Origin: Tolypocladium sp. Sup5 PDA-1
Taxonomy: Eukaryota > Ascomycota > Sordariomycetes > Hypocreales > Ophiocordycipitaceae
Length of the DNA: 64,000 nt
Assembly: GCA_000750105.3 (NCBI GenBank)
Contig: JPHH03000007.1
Coordinates: 682,001-746,000, forward strand
Reading direction: 5' to 3'
Part shown: piece after piece, positions 24,776-36,210 of the stretch
Position numbering within the stretch: position 1 is the first letter of the stretch
Layout: each line of letters begins with the position of its first letter
Translations under genes and position numbers: made by a program
The notes under the pieces: generated by a model
The model's input: only the letters and a program-made list of their open reading frames with translations
Told to the model about the DNA's origin: nothing
Databases searched by the model: none

Positions 24776-25731
24776 TTACAACCTGCCATTTCTCTTGTCC
24801 ACAGCCTTCCGCAGCAGCGCAATGGCCTCGGCCGGGTCCTTGGCGCCAAAGACGGCACTGCCAGCGACAATGACATTCGCACCGGCATCCGCCGCCTGGT
24901 CGATGGTACCGGGCCCAAGCCCCCCGTCCACCTCAATGTTCAGCTCGGGGTATTTCCTTCGCAGTGCTTGCACCTTGGGCAGCTCGGATGCCATAAACTT
25001 TTGTCCGCCGAAGCCGGGCATGACAGTCATGACGAGGACCATCTGTCGACCGCTCGTTAGCCAATCCGCCCAGTGACATCGTGGGGCGCGCGGTATTTAC
25101 ATACGTCAGGCTTCTCTTTGGGATCTGAAGTCTCCAGAATGTCCCATAGTACGTCAACGGATGTGTCTGGCCGGATGGCGATGCCAGCGAGCAGGCCATT
25201 ATCGTGAATATACCGGATGAGCTCCTTGGGGTTGGTCTTCTTGTCGGAAGTGTGCTCAGGGCTTTCGGCCGCGCTAGAAAAGGCAGCTTCGTAATGGAAG
25301 CAGTACAGGTCACAGCCTGCATTCTTGAATTCCTTTACCCATTTCTTGGGCTACGCGACGCATCGTCAGCATGCAGACTCCCCCAGCCGGCACCGCAGCT
25401 CACACCGCTCCCCCGAAAGAAGATTCACCTCTGCAATCATCATGTGGCAGTCGAACGTGCCTCGGCCGTTCGCTTCGGTGGGCTGGTCGACATGCCTCCT
25501 GATCTTGGCAACGACGGGTGCTCCGAACGTGATGTTTGGCACAAAGTGCCCGTCCCTGGTTCTGCCCGTCAGCCTCTAACAGTCTTCATGCGCATTGCAC
25601 AGGCGCGTGGCGTACATGATGTCGACATGGAGCCAGTCGGCGCCCTGCTCCATAGTGCGGGAACAGTCATGGCCGAGCTGGCCAAAGTCGGCCGACAAGA
25701 TAGACGGGGCGATGATGGTCGGCGGCGCCAT
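24776..25731 (-). CDS. RPE1: Ribulose-phosphate 3-epimerase
   Basis: Interconverts ribulose-5-phosphate and xylulose-5-phosphate in the non-oxidative pentose phosphate pathway, in the cytosol. Four exons: 25731-25616, 25555-25429, 25350-25105, 25042-24776; introns of 60, 78 and 62 bases; 251 residues, the usual family size. The spliced protein starts MAPPTIIAPSILSADFGQLG. It shows the metal-site block WLHVDIMDGHFVPNITFG (H35, D37), CHMMIAE, the loop MTVMPGFGGQKF and the phosphate-binding IEVDGGLGPGTI and IVAGSAVFGA. All joins restore family-conserved sequence, so the exon model is secure. Its stop lies 96 bases from the end of the convergent desulfurase-like gene. Confidence 0.96.
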
Positions 25732-26395
25732 GATTGGGGGTCAATTGACAGCAGCGATGGAGAGAGTTGGTTGTGGGGAGAATCCGGAGTCGTTGACGAT
25801 CCGTGGTGTGGTCACTGTGGTGTCGCGGGACTAGCTCTGATGTCAGCGGGGTTGCCGTGGTGGGCTGCGGGTTCAGCGGGGCTCCAGTTGCCAGGTTGAG
25901 ATGGAACCTGTTTGCCTGTTCCGTAGATCCCGCCTACGGTATGCTTGCAAAGGCTAAATATCCTATCCGCGAACGAATTGCGGGACACATGTTGCCCCAA
26001 ATGGCAATTGTGAAAGGAGAGATTAGTCAATTGGATGATTGGTGGCCAGTTATGCCACCCAACGCACGATATACCGCAAGAAAGCAAGACCGGAGAACGG
26101 TTAAGCTGCCTTCTCAACTTCCTGGAGGTGACGGGAAGAGGCTTCAAAGATTAGTACACCGTTCGCAGATAGACAAGTCAAGTTGCGGCTGGCATTGGTT
26201 AAGGCGACACGTCTCACCGGATCAGATGTCAAGCTTCAAAGACGACACCAAGCTCAGGGAGCAGCACCAGTGGTAGGTCCGCAGTATTGTTTCCTGCTTA
26301 ATTACTCGCGGGCTGCTATAGTCCGCAATTCCAATCGCACATGACGTTGTGAACAGTGCATGTAATGTCCCAGCGGGCCAACTCCGACAAGCCTC
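25732..26395. other. Intergenic region upstream of RPE1
   Basis: About 660 bases with RPE1 promoter and CFEM-gene 3' region. No gene seen. Confidence 0.55.
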
Positions 26396-26974
26396 TTACA
26401 GCACCGCCAACATCGCCAGGACGGCACCAGCCAAGCCCCCCACGCCGCCGACGACGGGGACAGCGGCGGCAGTCGAAGTCGAGGTAGGGGAAGCGCCCGT
26501 GGCGGTCCCGGAGACCGATCCCGAGGCGGTGGTGCCCGTGGTCTTGGGCGCGGCAGTACCGCTGGTCGAACCGCTGGCCGAACCGGAAGAGCTAGCTCCG
26601 TTGTTGCAAACGACCTTGTCGGGGACCTGGACGCCCGAGGCGGTGCAGAGCTGGGTCGCGAACTTGACGGTATTGTCCTGATCGGCCTGGCTGCAGACGC
26701 CGACGAGGCAGCAGGCGATGCTGTTGAGGAAGTCCTTGTTCCTGCACACGCAGGCGATGTCGGCGACCTTGCAGCCCGCAACGTTCGTCCCGGTGATGTA
26801 CTTGGAGACGCAACTCTTCTGCACGAGCAGCCATTGTCAGCGGGAGTTTTACAATCAGTAACGGAGGGGCCCAATGGTGGCCGAAGCTGCACATACCGCG
26901 CAGTCGGGGATGCCGTCGAGGCTCTGGGCCGCGACCAGGCTGGCGGCGAGCGCAATCACCAGAGCAGACTTCAT
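26396..26974 (-). CDS. CFEM-domain secreted, GPI-type surface protein
   Basis: Fungal extracellular cysteine-rich protein; CFEM proteins bind haem or act at the cell surface in adhesion and host interaction. Exons: 26974-26897 and 26818-26396 (intron 78 bases), 166 residues. It has a clean signal peptide (MKSALVIALAASLVAAQ). The CFEM domain starts IPDCAKSC and contains the eight expected cysteines with the ADIACVC block, whose Asp is the axial iron ligand in haem-binding members. One additional cysteine is present (ACC where the family usually has one). A Ser/Thr/Gly-rich stalk follows, and the C-terminus is hydrophobic (GGVGGLAGAVLAMLAVL), as for GPI anchoring. Whether it binds haem is not shown. 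Confidence 0.9.
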
Positions 26975-27991
26975 GGTGAGGAGCTAGGAGCTGACGACTT
27001 GTAAATCGATGATGATAGAATTAGGCGAGGTACCTTGGGTAGTCTGATGAAGGTCTCAAGGATACAAAAGTTGAGGTTGACGAGGTGATATTAATGGAGA
27101 AAGAGGACAAGTCGAGGCCACAGCTCAGCAGATGGTCAGTGCCGGAGCTCGAGATGGCTCCAGGGCAGGGAGATTGGGCGAGGCAAAGGGGAGCTCGGAC
27201 GCGCGATACCCCGGAAACCGCGGCGCACGATGGGGACCCTGGCTGGGAAAGCGCGCTTTAGTGCGGATATTGCCAACCGTCGCCCCCTTGGCCCCCTTGG
27301 CCCCGCATTGGGCCAGTGGCCGTCCAGAACTGGATGCGCTGAGAGCCATCCGCTAAAATAGTCCGCCTCAGCGGCCTCACCTCGTGCTAATGTGAGCCTG
27401 TGAGGCCTTGAAGGCTTATTAATGAAGCTTGAATCCCCAGCCAAGGAAGGACGGTGGTCGATGATGGGTGGGGTGCGTCGTCAATGGCAGGTGGTCCAGA
27501 TGCGCCACCGACCGCCAACTGGACCTTTCACCATATCCTCCGAATGGGTATTAAACTATTAATACTCAAATAAGTGACCTCCATGTAACGAGCAATGCAG
27601 AGGAGAGTGTGGCTGTGGGCATCTCCTCAACAGAAGAAGGAGCTGTCATGATAAAGTAGGTACTCGAGCCCTAAGTTCTGTGTACTTCGTACGAAGTACT
27701 CGTACGCATAAATCCATGCCCGCAAGTCATGCCAGCATCAATCAAGGCATGACACGCCCACAGAGCCGGGCTCCTGCAGTCAGATCTAAAAGGACGGCTG
27801 GCTGCGGCACGGAGCATGGCAGGGATCCGCGCAGTAGCAACGGGGCCATTTGTCGATATACGACGTAGTACGAAGTACTACAAATACAACAGAGTGACTT
27901 CGTACACAGTGCTAGCAGTTGGATCGTGAAGCTTGGGTCTGTGGCTGCGGGAGTGTCTTGAATACTACCACCTCGATCGGCCTTGCAGCCC
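26975..27991. other. Intergenic region with palindromic TACGAAGTA motifs
   Basis: About 1 kb upstream of the CFEM gene. It contains a perfect 18-base palindrome at 27682-27699 (GTACTTCGTACGAAGTAC) and a near palindrome at 27865-27881 built on the same core. No gene supported. Confidence 0.5.
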
Positions 27992-28273
27992 ATGCGTACG
28001 AGTACCCTACGGTTCTGCGTCGCTGCTGCGGTGTGTCTTCACGGTTGGGATGCCGAGACGCCATCGTCATCTGCCGTGGGTGGGAGTCGGGACGCCACCA
28101 GTGGTCCAGGCCTGGCTGTGTCGGATATCGGCACTCAGGGTATCGTCCAGAACTCGCCATCTGGCGATTGGGTCGCATATCCCCCGTCGGCATCACAGGC
28201 CAGATGCATCATGAAAGACGCTGCGGCTCAATGTTCTCAGATCGTCTCACCGACATGCGAGTCGCGACGGTGA
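27992..28273 (+). CDS. Weak candidate small cysteine-containing secreted protein
   Basis: Open frame of 93 residues starting MRTSTLRFCVAAAVCLHGW, which looks like a short basic-plus-hydrophobic leader. It is followed by a Ser/Gly-rich stretch and three later cysteines. No family was recognised and no splice sites are needed. A frame of this size can occur by chance in this composition, and it overlaps no known gene. I record it only as a candidate. Confidence 0.2.
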   Translation: MRTSTLRFCVAAAVCLHGWDAETPSSSAVGGSRDATSGPGLAVSDIGTQGIVQNSPSGDWVAYPPSASQARCIMKDAAAQCSQIVSPTCESRR

Positions 28274-28355
28274 CTCGAAATTATCCGCGGCCCTGTCCAA
28301 CCCGCGTTGCTTTGCCTCGCCGTGACATCTGTCTATCAGACGGCCCTGCTGTACC

Positions 28356-29657
28356 TCATACCTTCTTGCCCTGCTTCAAAAGATCGGACACCTTTGGAGG
28401 CAGTACAAGCGCACTCCTGTCGTTTCTCCTGTAAAAGTCCGCCAACGAGATCGCCGTCTGCTCTGGTATGTCCTCCTGAATGAAGTGTCCGGCTTCTGGG
28501 AAAACCTGCAAGGCATACTTTCCTGTTCCAACCCAAGTCAGTCTTGATTGAATCGTCCCAGCGGTCAGTGGGGATCGGTATACCTTGCATCTGCCCTATT
28601 GTGAGTTCAGTGTCCAGTCGGTCTGTGCCAGCCAGCAACAACAGCTTTCCGCCCTTGGCTCCCAGGAACTTCTTGCTCAGCCCTACAAACCATCCCTCCC
28701 AGAATGGTTGCGTAGCGGCCAAGTTGGTCCTCCACCGCCAAGGCCGAGATGAATCCACGCTCTCGTCCAGTTTCAGCAGCGCAGGGACCGACGTTCGAGC
28801 AGATATCGAGTTGCGGACTGTTCGCGACCGAATATGCCAATCAATTGCGGCTTCTGTCGTGGCAAATCCTCCTGGTCTTGTCGAAAGATAGGTCTGCATA
28901 CTTTGCAACGCATCAATGGCCGAGCCCTCGACCACGTCGAGCACGGCATAGCCCAGCAAAGACGCCCCGAGCTTCCCTGTCTTTGCCAAGTCTGTCACCA
29001 CCGCTCCTCCCAGGGAGTGGCCGACGAGGATTATGCTTGGGAGGTCCTTCCAGCCCATCTGCTCTTTCGTGGACTGAACCATAAAGTAAAGGTCGGCAGA
29101 AAGCGTTTTGAGACTCAAGTCCAACGCTGTCCCCTCTGGTGAGACGGTAGACCCATGGCCTCTGCAGTCAATAGCAAGGATGCCGGCAGACGGTAGCCGC
29201 TTCCGGATCTCGGAGCCGACGACAGAAAACGTGAGCCCCGAGGACCCAGCACCATGGTGCATGACAAACAGCGGCCCCTTTTCCACCGGCGAGGTGAGAT
29301 GGGCGTGGAACGTCACCTCAGGGTCGTCGTTTGACTTGAGGAACAACTCCCGTTCGAAGTATGTCGTCCAGGGTATTTGCTCCAGAGTTCTGCCTCGTGC
29401 GACTCTGGGCATCGTTAGTCTAGCATTTGGCAAGGATTTGTCTTGAATTACCCCTCTGGACGTGCAAACAGCTTTTGGCTGGGTGTTGGGATAATGGTTC
29501 CGGTGGAGGAGACGGACGACGCCGAGGAAGAGTCGTCGTCGACATGCTCTGGCAACTCGGGCACCTGATCCGTCTCCTGCTCCTCCTCCAGCTCGCTGAA
29601 GGGCTCATGCGCGAGACCCAGCTTGGACCTTGCCCATGCCCGTTGCAGATCGCTCAT
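28356..29657 (-). CDS. PPE1: Protein phosphatase methylesterase 1 (PP2A demethylase)
   Basis: Removes the C-terminal methyl ester of the PP2A catalytic subunit, so controls holoenzyme assembly. Exons: 29657-29452, 29404-28584, 28522-28356; introns of 47 and 61 bases; 397 residues. The N-terminus has an acidic/Ser-rich segment (DDDSSSASSVSSTGT) followed by VARGRTLEQIPWTTYFERE, a hallmark of fungal Ppe1. The alpha/beta-hydrolase core shows MHHGAGSSGLTF (oxyanion region), the nucleophile elbow VGHSLGG with S199, LDVVEGSA with the acid, and the His in EAGHFIQEDIPEQ. The first intron is only 47 bases but has a perfect CTAAC branch site. An in-frame ATG in that intron would wrongly start the protein at the second exon. 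Confidence 0.95.
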
Positions 29658-30302
29658 GACGCGCCTCGTCCGGTCTCAGTCTCTGAACAACGAGCCTCCA
29701 AGGATGTTGGCGCTTGGCAGCGAGTTGTGGTAAAATGTGATTCCCCCGGTCCGGTGATAATGAAGATCGCGGGTGTCCTGTTTGGTCGAAGACGTCGATT
29801 TCCGGGCATGCATTGAAGAACCTCGCCGTTCTTCGTCCAGGCGCCCTGCTTTGTTTGAGAGTGGGTGGAATGACGACTTGAAGTCTGTCAGTTCATGACG
29901 GGGCCACAGTGAAGCAGAGAAAGCGGGGCAACAAAGCACTGTGTGATGAGGCACAGCTGTGAGGATTACCACAGTGCATAGTCTGTCCCGCACGATACAT
30001 CGAATCACCCACCGCAAGCTCGGAAACCCTAGCCTCACCAATGCTCTGACAGCTGTAATATTCCACTGCACCAAACACGTTATCGTATTTTCGTACGTTA
30101 CTCGTAGATTTCGCAGTTCAATTGCCATCCGATCCAGCTGTCTCATGTCGTTGACCCCGGGGGGACTGACAGATTTCCGTGTGACAGGTGTTACGTCGCC
30201 AAAATGCGCAGCAGCTAGTATGGGATATTATGTAGCTGACACCCCAAACATGCAGATGGCGCTTCCATCTTTCTATAAAAGGAGTGCTTGAATATATATC
30301 AG
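29658..30302. other. Intergenic region upstream of PPE1
   Basis: About 640 bases, somewhat AT-richer than its surroundings. A TATAAAAGG box on the plus strand lies at 30274-30282, only 21 bases before the next candidate start codon. No gene supported. Confidence 0.5.
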
Positions 30303-30748
30303 ATGGCTTCTGCTTCTCGATTCAACTCGGGTCGCTCGGCATTGCTCGTCAAGGTAAGCTGGCGTTCAAGCCTGCCTTCATACCTAACAATCAACCCACA
30401 TCCTCCTGCGTCTGATACGAATTCTAACGAGTGTCGTTGCACGCTCAGTTTCAAAAGTTACACAGAGGCCCAACATTCATTTCATATTTCAACCTCACTC
30501 TCTTCAACATCTCGAGAAGCATCCCGTACCAGTATTCCGAGGTGTGCTTTGTCTACTCGCCCCCTACCTTGGAGTGGAAACGGTCATCACTCATGGCCAT
30601 CAAACGGCGAAGTTCTCTCAAATGCAAAAGCTTCGCCATTCGAGAGCAGATAGGAGTTGTGAGAAGATGCTACAGGTTCCAGCGAATATGTTTTAGGCAT
30701 TGTGAACGGGTAGCTCATGGAGCCATATCATTATCGAGGCTATGTTAA
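30303..30748 (+). CDS. Weak candidate two-exon gene of unknown function
   Basis: ATG at 30303 opens MASASRFNSGRSALLVK, directly followed by a strong donor (GTAAGC at 30354). An acceptor at 30446-30448 (CTCAG), preceded by a CTAAC branch sequence, joins in phase to an open frame 30449-30748 (FQKLHRGPTFISYF...), giving 116 residues. The good splice signals and a nearby TATA box are suggestive. Against it, the product matches no family I know, its C-terminal half is Arg/Ser-rich like random sequence, and the TATA box is too close to the ATG for normal initiation. It may be a degenerate gene. Confidence 0.22.
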
Positions 30749-33126
30749 GCCATAATCGGCGTTTTACTCGAATGTTTCTCGATTGGATGGCTTCTTGTGG
30801 TCGGACCTTGCTTAGTTAGTAGTTGATCTCATCTTAGAACGCCATGCGTTCGCCCTCTGGCCGCTGGCTCGGGGACCGGCAACTCATCAGAACACGCATG
30901 GTTCCGACATTGCTTTGGTAATTCTCGGCTCACCGTCTGATGTATCCTGCAAGATATTTCTTCTGTGCGCTTACTGTCTCGGAAATACCGTGATTGTGGC
31001 TAGCTGTGCTGTCTACGCGCATCTAACCGACACGCAAGACACTCCGACAAGACGCACATGTCACGGAAGTCCCCTGACGGACAGACGCGCCTTGCCAGGA
31101 GACCACAGCCTGGGGATTAATCCAGCCACAAGTGCGATCAAGGCGCAGGGCGAACGCCCTCTTGGGAGGGATTGCAACGCCCAAAGCTGCTGGGGCGTTG
31201 ATCTTTGTCTGTGCAGCAGGGCGGGGGAGGAAAGAGAGGAAAGAGAGGAGACACCGCGAGATTAATACCAGACCAGAAGAGGTGCGAGGCGGTCGCATTG
31301 TATACGGCTGGGAAGCCAGCCAGTCCGATACAGCTGACCATACGCTTCACATTTAAATACCTTGAAGTACTGCGAAGAGTCTCTCTAACGTTGTCTCGGC
31401 TTGGATTCAAGGCGAAGACTCGTCTGTCACCGACTTGCTACCCTTTTGCCCGTGGCCTCTGCCAGGCCTCGGTTGAACTAGTGTTTAATGTCGAGGAGCT
31501 AAACTTGCTTCTTCGCTCATCGAATGGAACCCCACGGGAAGGCTGAGACCTTTGCTATGGGGCAAAAGCAACGGCATTCCAGGGTCGGCCTTTCGAATTT
31601 GCTAGCGTAGGAGACGGATACGCAACCTTGGGAACCTCCCGCAAGCACATTTGGCCTGGCAGAGACTGTGTCCTCGAGAAACCTCAGGATGGTGATATGA
31701 AATTCCTCCTGCTGGAAACACCCTGTCGAGTTGTTTCATAGCAGCTAGGGCAACCTAGGGTGATAAACTGCACTTTGGGAAACTGAGCAAGGCTGCCAGG
31801 ATGCCTGTCAATGGGCAGCGGGGATTGGAGGATTCGCCAAAAGAAAAGGGCGCACGAATGGCGTCCAAGAGAGTTACTTGATGGGCAAACGGAGCTCTAC
31901 GATGGGTAGCCGGAGCAGATGCACCGTCCACAGAGCAGAGGTGCTTGATCCGGGGGCAATTGCCCCCCTTCCCGCTGTGCGAGGTCATCAACAAGGAACG
32001 CACAATGGCTCGTTACAAGCATCCGGACCTCGAGTGATGCTCTCCACTCGGCCCGGTGAATAACATCATGGATCCTGTAGTATGCTCTCCATACCGGTGA
32101 CCAGAATGGGAGATGTCAAAAAAAAACTAAAACCGCCCGATCTCGTGAGTTCGAGCTTGCATGGATGAAGCACGCACTCCAGTCGGGGTGGATATCAAAC
32201 GGCGGAAGAAGTCCCGGGGGCTACGAGTGCGAGAGCGTTTGAACTCGAGCTTGTCGAGCAATCTGCAGGGGAACGGGGCAACGCAAGTCTCCAAAGAAAA
32301 TTGAAGTCGAGGAGCGGAGACGTGACATGGATGGGATCCATCATCCATCTGCAACTCGCCCTAAAATGGCGTTGACGATTAATTAGCGCGGGGGACAATA
32401 AACCGCAGCCCACCGCAATACATGGAGTTGCACAACGACCGTCACATCTTGGAGTACGAGGACTTGTTAGTTGTTCTGCACCACTGCCACGGGCTGCCTC
32501 TCCGTCTGGTCTGGTGGTGCACCGCCAGCACTCTGCGCCATCCGCCGCGCTCCGTACTCGTAGGTACGTAATCTCCTTCGTCCGGCGGCCCCCAACGGCC
32601 ACGATGTGGGCTCCGTCGGTCTTTTGCTCCATTTGCGATGGGCTAGGGAGCCTTTTTGTTCGTGCTACGACGAGTGAGGAACAGTCAGGGACTGGGCTCG
32701 GAGAGCAGAGTCCTCTCGTAGTTTGGTTCAGAATGAGGTGATATTTTAATGGACGTTTGTAGTGAGACGTTGCAGCGCAGTCCAGATCTTCAAGGGCCGA
32801 AGCTAGAGCCAAACGAGACGGAGCCAGGACATTCGGTGTCGTTGGCTGTCTCGATGGCATCGACTGTTGGTCCTGTTCCACTTATAGACCTATCAGTGAA
32901 GCACCATCCTCAGGGCTGGGAAGGGACTGGCGCCACGCCTGGAGTGTCACAGGGATCACAATGCCCGCAGGCATATTCGTACATGTGTCCCTGCCAAGGT
33001 GAGGTTTCATGTGCCGTGGCAGACGAATGGCTTTGCTTTCCAGCAGGCGAGCAAGAGGCAAACGCGAGGCATCGTCGCGGGACACGCGAGCCCGTCGCGG
33101 AGCAGGAAGGTGGATGTGACGGGTTG

Positions 33127-36100
33127 TACTCCGTACTCCGTAATCGTTGCCGGGAGCCGTGGCGGCGTGGCCTAAGATACCGCACCAGCTATTAAGTTAG
33201 CAGGTGTTTCGGAGAATAATTGTTCGATGGCCACAGATGGGCGCGGCGCTAGACAGGCTGGAGTCGGTGGACGTCGTCGAGTGGACAGAGCCAATAATTG
33301 CTGCCCACAACAGCCTTGTCACGGCTGCGCATGCTTGCGAGTACGACGCACTCGTACGTACGACGTAGGTAAGGTACCTAAGGTATACTGCATGCGAGCA
33401 TCAGTAGTACTTCCTTCGTAGGTACGTAGGTAGGTAGAACCAACATGCCATGAATATCCGTACCCATACGTACGGACTACAAGTTTAGCTATATTCGTAG
33501 CCCGGCCTAGTTATGCGCATGTGGGACGCCATCCTCAGAGATGCATTAGGAGGGCTGCATCTTTGGGTGGCTGGAGGCGGATGGGACCCAGACCGGTGTG
33601 GGATTGTCTGCATCTGCAGTGCGCAGGCGCTCTCTCAGCACGGTGCGTCCACTGCTTGCGTGCCTCCGCGCCTGTAACCCAGGGTCAGTGGCAATGACAG
33701 CGATAGCAACAGTGACAGCGCTTGTGCTGCTGTGCTCAGCTGTCCATGGGCCACGGGGGAGGGAGGCAAATTGTATCCCATCCAGGCCTCCAGGGAGCGA
33801 GCTTGTGGTGTTGTACAACGTCGGCTAGAGTGTGACGGATGGAAGATGGGGCTGGGGCTGGGCCTTGGCTGAGGTGCCTAATACTCCGTACCTCAGGTCG
33901 TCACTCGCCGATCCACAGCACGTGCTTCAACACTTCCGAATCGCTCACATGTACGGACTACGGACGCAGACAACATGCGCAGGCGCTGAAGATGACTCCC
34001 AACACTGCGAGAACAGCACATCTGCTGAGGCGCGCAGACGCCCTGGCAGAGGCGCGCGCCGCGAGCAGCCGATCGTCGCCGTCGCCGCCGCCGCATTGCC
34101 TCGACCCAGGCCCCGGGATGCAGCATTGGTCGTATCGAATCGGCCGAGCCCTTCTGCACCCAATGGGCAACGGGCATGCGACCCTGGCCGGCCTGCTATT
34201 AGACGCTCCGTCGACTATGAGTGGGTTGGGCCTGAGATGATGGTGGTCTGACGCAGCAGGACAAGCAGGGCAAGCAGGACAGGCAGGGACAGTGGGTGGG
34301 ACACCCAATCGCCCCCCACGAGGTCCTCTCGACCACACTCGCGAGACGCACCTCGACAACATTAGCGCACGGCGGATGTCTTCCCCGGTTCCCTTTGGGC
34401 CAACGTGTGGAGAGAGAGCGCCGGGACATTGGCCGGATGGCGAGAGATCGCCATACCTTCGCGGAGAGATTGGGGCCTCTCTCGGCCGAGCGCGAGCCCG
34501 TCAAGCACGTCGTTCGAGCTGGAGGCGGCGGGTGTCAGTCGTGCCATCAGATCAGCCATCTCCAAGCGAGTCTGGGGTCGGGCCGGCATGATCCCCTAGT
34601 TGAGCCTCAGCCTCTCTGGCACGGACATGGAGTTAATTCTGGGCTGGGCGGACCCGCGACAAACCGCTCCAATGAGCCACCCAGCGACCATTGGATCCCG
34701 GCTGCAAATCGACGCTGCCACCAACAGGGCCCAGCAGACGGAGCAGATCCGCACGACGCCCCTTTACGCCAGCCGGGTCCCCGGCCTGCATCCCCCTCGG
34801 CCAGCCATCCAGCCATGTCCGCCTTTGCAAGCAGTGGCCTGGGGGTGCTGGGATGGGGCTCTCTTGTTGTCTCATCTTGGAGGCGGCGAGTTGCCTCATT
34901 GCTTCGCGCAAGTACGAAGTACGAAGTACACACGCCTCCGCCAGTTCCTGTACGCATGTGTACGGATACGCACTTCTCGATCAGGGCCCAACATCGTCAC
35001 CGTGGCTTCTCGGGCGGGTCTACGGACGTACTCCGTACACAAGCTTGACAAGCTGTCAAAACACCCCACCATCTTCCAGTCGCATTCCAACCTTCGCCAT
35101 GCAGTCAAGGTCAGTCGCATGGGGTGGGTGGAGAGGGGATCCTGCTCGCCAGCAGACGCGCACTTACAGTATCGGGCATTTGGATCTTGCTGGGACGGGA
35201 TTGCCTGCACCGGAATGCCAGCGTCGATGCTGCTGCTACTACTGCTACTGCTGCTGCTGCTGTCGATCTGGGTAGGTAATACTGGCTTAGGCAGCTCGAA
35301 CCCTTGGTCGCTTGGCAAGTTGAATCTCCTGGACCGCGGACGGTACCTTTTGCGACTGGACACAACGACCTGTCTGTGCAGTTACCTGCCGCTATGGGAA
35401 ATCGTCAAGCGGCGACCCCATTCCTCTTCCAAGTTGGTTGGCAAGACCTCTTGGGATTGTACTGACAGAGAGCAGGCGTTGGTCCAAGCCTTTCGATGCA
35501 ACGCAGGGCAGGGTTCACGTCCTGGGATGGGATGAGGGGATCCCATCTCGTGACGCTAAGAGCCTACCTGCAGTCGTGCCGCAGTTTACCTTGGGGGAAA
35601 AGGAGACAAGACGATGCTAGCCCGAAAACCGTGTAGCTGGGATGCAGCTGGCTGCCGTTGTGTACCCACGACGGTGCCTTCGCCTCCTGCCTCGCACGTA
35701 CAGTACATGCATCCGCGCTCGCTCGCCGGAGACTTGCCTCGACAGCCCAGTCAGATACCGGCGTCTTTAGCAGAGCGTCCGGGACGGGGTGGATCCGTCG
35801 CTACTCCAAAGACGGCTAGGGATAAACAAGGTGGCCAGGGCTTCAAGGGTGCTTCCGAGGCGCCGTGCTTGGACTCCCGCCTGGGATCCACACGCTTGGC
35901 AGGCCTTGGACCAGGCTGTGTCCTGGCGCGATCTGTGAACCAGACAACCTCGATCAAGGCTCAAGCCAGCCTGCCAGCCTACCTCCATGCGTACGGAGTA
36001 CCTACACATATACATACGGGATACTGGGCTCCCCTCTGTGGAGAAGTGGAACGGGCACAACCGTGTGCATTTCCCCTGCCCCTCGCAATTATCCTTACCT

Positions 36101-36210
36101 CATGCGCGACATCTTGTCTCGTCGGCTGTCCGTGGACACCGCCCCGACTCCCCGAGATGCAGATCCGCCTTCAGCCTGACGTTGGGGCTAATAGCGTCGA
36201 GTACTCCGTA
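33127..36210. repeat. Cluster of TACTCCGTA/TACGGAGTA/TACGAAGTA motifs
   Basis: Exact 9-mers TACTCCGTA or its complement occur at 33127-33135 and 33134-33142 (overlapping), 33882-33890, 35029-35037, 35992-36000 and 36202-36210. A related triple TACGAAG run lies at 34913-34929. Many are flanked by further CGTACG or TCGTACGTA steps (33340-33430). Chance predicts far fewer than one such 9-mer in 3 kb. Confidence 0.8.
35228..35262 (+). repeat. CTG/CTA trinucleotide microsatellite
   Basis: About eleven CTG/CTA units in non-coding DNA. It gives a run of leucines in one open frame, which explains part of the length of that spurious frame. Confidence 0.8.

Noticed and set aside
24776..29657. CFEM, epimerase and methylesterase genes as an operon-like or metabolite cluster
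   Set aside because: The three are on the same strand but have separate promoters and unrelated housekeeping or surface roles; no biosynthetic backbone enzyme is present.
34600..35535. 311-codon open frame in the gene-poor island
   Set aside because: It runs through a CTG microsatellite and the TACGAAG repeats, has no family resemblance and lacks a good start context.
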